A stretch of DNA of 64,000 nt, taken from contig WNNJ02000100.1 of assembly GCA_012934845.2 (NCBI GenBank), forward strand, positions 1-64,000, written 5' to 3'. Origin of the DNA: Pomphorhynchus laevis. Lineage: Eukaryota; Acanthocephala; Palaeacanthocephala; Echinorhynchida; Pomphorhynchidae. Below, piece after piece: positions 58,421 to 64,000 of this stretch. Under the pieces are notes generated by a model. The model saw nothing but the letters and a program-made list of their open reading frames with translations, was not told where the DNA came from and made no database searches. Made by a program: the position numbers and the translations under genes. The first letter of the stretch is position 1. Every line of letters begins with the position of its first letter.

Positions 58421-58599
58421 ATTTGGCTCAGGTATCTTATTCCAGAGAACCAATTTTTGGATTTGTATATTTGTAATTTTCTTTTTCCCAAACGCCGAGA
58501 GGCGGCAATGGGTAATAAATCTTCTCAGATTATTAAGTTTAAGAAAATCTTTATTTATTTATGAAAAATTAAACGAATTTTCGCAAAAAATTTAACGAT

Positions 58600-60290
58600 G
58601 ACGCAGCTTTTAGAAGATTCTAAAAACAATTTTACTGATAATAATCAAAGCAAGTAAGTAAGGATTTAACTGTTCTTGGAAATATTCTGGAGGCGGAACT
58701 TCCCCTAGTAGTAAATCCTGTCAATTTAGTAATTATAAAGCCGTTGGCTTCCCTTGAAAGAAATAACCTGTTTAATATCTTCTTAAGAGAATTTGCAAAC
58801 AGATACAACAGATAATTTAATTTAACACAATAAAATATTACGAGGCGATAATCAAAATTTCCTTCACAACGCCTGATTTGGCTAATTCCTATATATAATA
58901 TTTCAAAATAACACCTGGATTTAGCTTCAATCTCACCTAGACCTATTATCGCATCATTGAAAATTAATAACATACCGGCTTTATCTCGGATGAAGATATA
59001 GCTAATCTTGAAAATGAATACAAAATATCAAACTTACGCTTCATTAAAAGTAATAAAGGCTTCATCATCCCGGTAGCGTTTTGCAAAGTCCCGGTAGATA
59101 TAGATCAAAGTCAAACGATTTCACCCTGTAACCCCACTCTGGGGTGCAACCTCAAATTCTCTATTATGAAGACTGACGAATTAACGTACGCCCACTGCAA
59201 CAATTGCCACCAGTAGGGGCATTGGTCCGGGGGATGCTTCTTGATCCATAAATGCGGGGTATGCGGCTCATATACTACCCATCCGAATAAATGTGAGAGT
59301 AACCTTGCTGCTCACAGTGCGGAGATGAGCACCCCGCATGATCTAACAAATGCTCATTTTTTATGAACTACCAAAAGCGTCAGATACGCAAAGCCTAAAT
59401 CTGATAGTTTTACGGAATATTTGATGTTGAAATACTAAAAATCTTAGAAGAGAAACATCAAGAATCTACGGTTCGCTTGGAGAACCTGGTTAAGAATCTT
59501 TTCGGTAAATTGATACAGTCCTTTCCTAAATTGATACAGTTCTACCCAATTTCAGGTGTGCCCCAAGGCTTACCTCTTTCTCCTATCTTATATCTTGTTG
59601 CCTCCATTAACCTTATTAAAATATTTTAACGCGAACAACGTCTAGTGGTGTACGCTGATGACACCACAGCCCTGTTTACTGGACACAGGTGTAAAAACGT
59701 AGTTTCAGACATCAGTCGTTTCTTTTTAAGACTAAAAGACCAGATACGCCAATTCAACTTATATTTAACTCCGCAAAATCGCAGGTAGTAGTCTTTCATG
59801 GCACCCCTCCTACCAAGCACAAACTTATGATATTAACTCTCTATGCGCTCTCCTCCATATTTGCCTCTGAACCAATCCCTACCTTCATAAGTCGAGTAAA
59901 ATACCTGGGGTTCACCGTTACGGTGAACTGGTCGACGAAAGCTTACCTGGATAGACTCAAACGTATCCTGAAGAAAGCTTTGGGGTCCTGAAACAGGCTC
60001 AACATCTGTCATTGAATGGGAACACCCAAGTACGCCTTTGGGACACTTGGGCTATCTCGGGATTAGTCTTCTTTTCGAGAGGATGTCTCTCAGAGCAAAG
60101 GCTAATGTTTCTTAAGCTCCTTGTCTCTCGTTTACCCAGCATAGTTCGCATCGATTGGATTCTTCGAAGGGTGAAAGACCCCGGGTGGTACAGTCGGAGG
60201 GCGGCGTGTTGCATCGGTTGGGGGCTCAGATCCCCATGGACCTAAGGCCATGAAGATGAATAGAATCTATGAAGACTATAGAAACAAGTT
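58600..60290 (+). mobile_element. I/R1-like LINE, internally deleted
   Basis: ORF1 remains at 58600-59370 (PVNLVIIKPLASLERNNLFN; a CNNCHQ-GHWSGGC zinc knuckle near 59195-59235). The sequence then jumps at about 59520 into RT motif B, YADDTTALF (59650) and the usual tail (SGLVFFSRGCLSEQRLMFLK) to about 60245. The endonuclease and most of the RT are missing. Related to but clearly diverged from the 50540-54290 copy. Confidence 0.75.
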
Positions 60291-60889
60291 TGAAGATTAT
60301 GGGTTTAACTATTGACATATTTGTTGACTATTGCTTTCATTTCTCCTCTAGTTATTTAAGAAAGTTTATATTTATTTATTTACTTATAGAATCGCATAGA
60401 AAGTGAGCAGAAATGCATGCGATATGGCAATTAATTGTGGATAGAGATCCAGGCATAAACAACAAACACGTGTTCTCCTAACGAACAATTTAATATATTT
60501 TGTAAAATGTATTTTATTTGCTAACTGTATCTTTATGTTGTTGATACTTTTCCTGAGGAAGCCAGAGCGGCGAAACGTAAAGAAATTTTTTTCCATTGAT
60601 CTGTTGATAAAAATGTTGCTGCCTAAAAGAAAATATAACTGGTCTTGAATATTCCCACCTCTGGGATATGCCGGATAATAATATACATAATTGTGTCCCA
60701 CGATGGACCCCATCATTGTCAAAACAGGCTGATATCTACGTACATGTTAATTTTGTATCATTCTGTCGCCATCATATTGTAATTCGTAAAGGATTACGAA
60801 TTAAGAAACCTTTATTCGTTGTTAATTCTCAACTGTGTCCAATTTTTCGATCACAACTGCAGAGTAGCTGAAACCAAATTTTACATGAA
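60291..60889. other. Unassigned sequence with one hammerhead-like string
   Basis: CTGAGGAAGCC (60553-60563) followed by AGAGCGGC and GAAACG (from 60572) has the order of a hammerhead core with a GCC/GGC stem II but one departure in the CUGAUGA box. Similar strings occur near termini of PLEs in other animals. The rest has no recognised content. Confidence 0.35.
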
Positions 60890-63152
60890 ACTGAAAGTTT
60901 GATTTTAAAATCTACAATATTTCGGTCACTAATGAAATCTAATAAATGCTTCACGAATGAAATTAATATTAAGCATTATAACTATCTTCTAAATAAAAAT
61001 GCTAAGAAGTTATCTAATCTACTTAAGAGACATGTTCCTATTGAAAAACTAAAGGCATTTGAATGGAATCCAAATAGACGTACGTGAAAAATTCAAAAGA
61101 TTAATATTGATTACAATTTAGTTACTGACATATCGCTAAAAATCTTTCTGAAGATAAAATTAGCGCATTCTAATTATGCTTAAATTTTGACATAACACCG
61201 TCAAAATTTAACCGGCTTGAGTTAGCAGAACGTTTGACTAAGTCAGCTAAAAGTTTCGATTTATCAAGATCAATTATTTCGATTTACAATTCGTTATATA
61301 ATAGCTTAAATGATTACTTTAGTAAACTGATTAATAGTAAAAGCTTATTAAATACATCAAAGATAAACATTTGGAAAGATTATATTTTTGATAAAAGTAA
61401 AAATAAAATAAAAATAACAAACAATTATAAAAGGAAAGACAAAATTAATAAACATATGTATACAGAACTTACTAAATTAAAGGATAACTATATAATGACA
61501 ACTATTGATAAAGCTAGTAATAACTTTGTCTTCATATGCAAAAAGCTTTTTTATGATATACTAATGAAAGAGGTTAATTCTAATGATTTAAATGTAAATC
61601 CAACATATGAACGTAGTGAGTTAAGTTTAGAAAAATTATTACAAGTCACTGTTCTATAATGGATAAAAAGGGTATAAAGGTTGAATCAGATAATAAAAAT
61701 ATACCTATATTATATTGGAATCTAACATTACATAAAAATCCAATAAAACCTAGGTTCATATGTAGTGCGTTTAAATGTACATTAAAACCACTTTTTGTCT
61801 ATATGAATAAAATACTTAAAGTAATAAAAGCACGCTTCAAAAAATATTGCAAGGTAATCGAAATTAATACTGGTATAAAACACTATTTCAGTATTAATTC
61901 TACAAAAGAATTTTTAGAACAGACAAAAGGAATAAATTTTCAAAATATAAATACATACGATTTTAGTATGCTTTATACAAATCTAGATATAGCAGATATT
62001 AAAGATGCATTAGAAAAATTAATTAATCTTATATTCGGAAAAAGATATACATATATATGTTATAATAATTATAACGCATATCTAACAAAAATTAAACAAT
62101 CGAGTAAATAAAAATATATGGATAAAATTTAATTATTAGAATTCTTAAATATTTTAATAAATTAAAATCATTTAAAGGAGGGACATCTATATTTAGACAA
62201 ATAAAAGGTGTTCCAATGGGTGGTAATAGTAGCCCAATTATAGCCGACTTATTTTTATGCTTTATATAATATGAATTTGTTCATAACTGTTTAAAAAATT
62301 TATCTAAATTATTTAAAGATATGAAATATATGTTTAGATACATTGATGATATATGTGTATTTAATTCTAATAATTTTTATTCAATAAGTGAACAAATTTA
62401 TCCGGAAAGCGTTTTTATTTACAAAGCCAATATTAATGATAAAGAAGGTGTATATCTAGATATGAACATTAAATTAACATCAATTAAAACTACTGTTAAT
62501 TTATATCGTAAAGATGACGTATTTAAATTTACAAGAAACATATTTTTGCATGAGCATTCATGCATACCATACTTTATAAAATATAATACATTAAATAATG
62601 AAATTTTAAGAATTGCAACAATATGTAATGATATTGGCTTTCTTCAAAATCATTTAAATAATTTAATAGATACATATTTTAAACTAGGTTACTATTAAAA
62701 TAACAGCGAGCAGAAAATAGTAAAATATATAAATCAACACAACAATGTAAAAAATAAATTTAAACGCTTAAGTGGCAAATTTTTATGGATGGATAATAAA
62801 TAATATACTTTGTATTAGAATAAGATACTAGATTGTTTTATCAGAGGAAATACATCATTAGCATGTATTTGGCCTTCTGCTATGTTGGGTATGGAGTTGG
62901 GCTGAAACCTGATAGCATAACATTTCCTCCTGATGACCTCTAATCCTTATTCTGATACAACGTCTGATATTTATTAGTCAATTCATAAAACTGACGTTTA
63001 TTTTAAATTTCAATTTTTTATTTTAACTTGATTAAAATTATAAAAAATCTTAGAACAATTATTTAATTTATTATTTAATTATTAAATTTTGATTTAGCAT
63101 TAATTTATTTTGTTTATTTTTTAATTATATTAAATACGTAGACTCAGTTAGC
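60890..63152 (+). mobile_element. PLE-B copy, longest of the family here, broken
   Basis: Plus strand: an N-terminal region with NLLKRHVPIEKLKAFEW (61035), PSKFNRLELAERLTKSAKSF (61205), then the same RT blocks as at 55722-57530: TIDKASNNFVFICKKLF, DFSMLYTNLDIADIKDALEK (about 61950), GVPMGGNSSPIIADLF (62205), RYIDDICVFN (62335), FTRNIFLHEHSCIPYFIK. The 3' hairpin region is at 62840-62935, and the terminus ACTCAGTTAGCTG at 63152. The RT catalytic YIDD is present. Clear GIY-YIG landmarks are not seen at its 5' side. A few breaks only, so comparatively young. It forms a large inverted pair with 55722-57530. Confidence 0.85.
62840..62950 (+). other. Conserved hairpin region at the 3' end of PLE-B
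   Basis: GAGGAAATAC and TTTCCTC border the region. CTGCTATG/CATAGCA(G) and GGCC/GGCC pairs lie inside, followed by CTGATGACCTCTAAT. The same layout is present in the copies at 55945-56040 and 39060-39160. It lies between the stop of the RT and the 3' terminus. Confidence 0.55.
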
Positions 63153-63171
63153 TGTTTATTTTTCTTTATGA

Positions 63172-64000
63172 ACATCTCAAAACGAGAGTGATATCATTCT
63201 GCGTGAAATCTTTTAACAATTTTTTAAATCATGCGCGGAAGAACAACGATAACAGTATTAGATACTGTTTCGTCATCAGAATGACTCATCGATGCAATAT
63301 CCTTCATACAGCTGGTTGCAGAGAAGAACTAGAAGACGACAAGAAACGAATCATGTGTATGAGGTTATAGAACACTTATAGTAACGATATATAGTGCTAA
63401 ACCAGCACTACCGATTCACTGAATAGGATCTTTAGCAAACGCACTGACCAATGCCAGCCTAGGTATCTTTTATATCTGCTAACTTCTTTTAATTATGGAT
63501 TTCTCAAATGATACCATTCCGCGTGAATTATGTTCACAATCGTTCAAGCCAGACGCGAAACAATGACGATAACTGTATTAGATACCGTTTCGTAATCTTA
63601 ATGACTGATCAGTACCAGATTCCGCAAACTGCTGTATGCAGAGTATTACTAGCAGGCGGCATGAAACGAATCATGTGGATGAGGTACTAGAACACCTCTA
63701 GTAATGTCATAGAGTGCTAAACCAGCACTACGGATTCATTAAAAGGATCATTAGCAAAAGCACTGGCAAATGTCAGCGCAGGTATCTTTTATATCGGCTT
63801 ACTTATTTTAATTATGGATTTCTCAAACGATACCATTCCGCGTGAATTATATTAACAATTGTTCAAGCCAGACGCTAAAGATCGACGATAACTGTATTAG
63901 ATACCGTTCGTTTTATCATCACAATGACTGAGCAGTACCGATTCCTCCCATTGCTGAATGCAGAGGAGAACTAGCAGATAGCAAGAAACGAATCAGATGT
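63172..64000 (-). repeat. Tandem array of about 320-bp units with hammerhead-like core (third family)
   Basis: TTCTCAAA with ACCATTCCGCGTGAATTA starts units near 63172, 63499 and 63819; the last is cut by the window end. On the minus strand each unit has a CTGATGA-like box (plus 63286-63291, 63605-63611, 63928-63934), a stem II GTCAT/ATGAC (perfect in unit 1, one mismatch in unit 2), GAAA (63268-63271, 63588-63591) and a 7-bp stem III (ACAGTAT/ATACTGT in unit 1). No unit has a perfect CTGATGA, so these copies are worn. Non-coding; the small open frames in the array are chance. Confidence 0.65.
63252..63291 (-). ncRNA. Hammerhead-like core, unit 1 of the array
   Basis: Minus strand: CGATGA box, GTCAT-TCTG-ATGAC stem II, GAAA, then ACAGTAT-CTA-ATACTGT as stem III ending in U. 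One base appears lost from the CUGAUGA box. Stem I is not convincing in this copy. Confidence 0.5.

Noticed and set aside
63188-63690. Two 60-codon frames with similar peptides
   Set aside because: They arise from the tandem 320-bp repeat and do not stay open in the third unit.

Overview
The window is AT-rich nuclear DNA from an animal, most likely an invertebrate. Evidence: GT-AG introns of several kb joining short in-phase exons, a UBX-domain host gene (FAF2/UBXD8-like), and fossils of animal retroelements (RTE, CR1/L2-like and I/R1-like LINEs, and two kinds of Penelope-like element, PLE). No rRNA, tRNA or bacterial-type operon was seen. The phylum cannot be fixed from the sequence alone.

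Layout. 1-592 is a tandem repeat of about 370 bp with a hammerhead-ribozyme-like core on the minus strand, followed by a foldback MITE (593-812). 1661-26026 (+) carries one host gene with nine exons that I can place, all with compatible splice phases and a clear stop and polyA signal; its protein family is not recognised. Its introns hold a PLE with long inverted termini (about 4765-7800), a 1.7 kb minisatellite with higher-order structure (9065-10765), a foldback MITE (15816-16035) and an RTE-type LINE (21055-23850). From 28.9 to 41 kb is a dump of nested, broken retroelements: two CR1/L2-like LINE fragments, an I/R1-like LINE tail, a DDE transposase end, an unusual RT family, two GIY-YIG endonuclease pieces and two fragments of PLE family B. 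At 41459-43021 (-) is a single-exon FAF2-like gene. 43.8-45.2 kb holds more hammerhead-bearing repeats. 47.0-60.3 kb is mainly I/R1-like LINE copies in both orientations plus another LINE ORF1 and PLE-B. 60.9-63.15 kb is a second long PLE-B copy in the opposite orientation, and 63.17 kb to the end is a third tandem array (about 320 bp units) with a hammerhead-like core.

The most interesting theme is the recurrent small repeat carrying a hammerhead-like RNA motif. Three separate tandem arrays (units of about 370, 360 and 320 bp) and two modules with inverted arms (5101-5515 and about 44568-45157) carry CUGAUGA boxes, usually with GAAA boxes and pairing stems. The 5101-5515 module is flanked by an 11-bp direct repeat inside a PLE end, which looks like a target-site duplication, so the ribozyme-bearing module itself seems to have moved. 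This resembles the small retrozymes and PLE terminal ribozymes known from animals, but several details (a covarying 7-bp stem outside the classical fold, the inverted-arm architecture) are not explained by the standard model.
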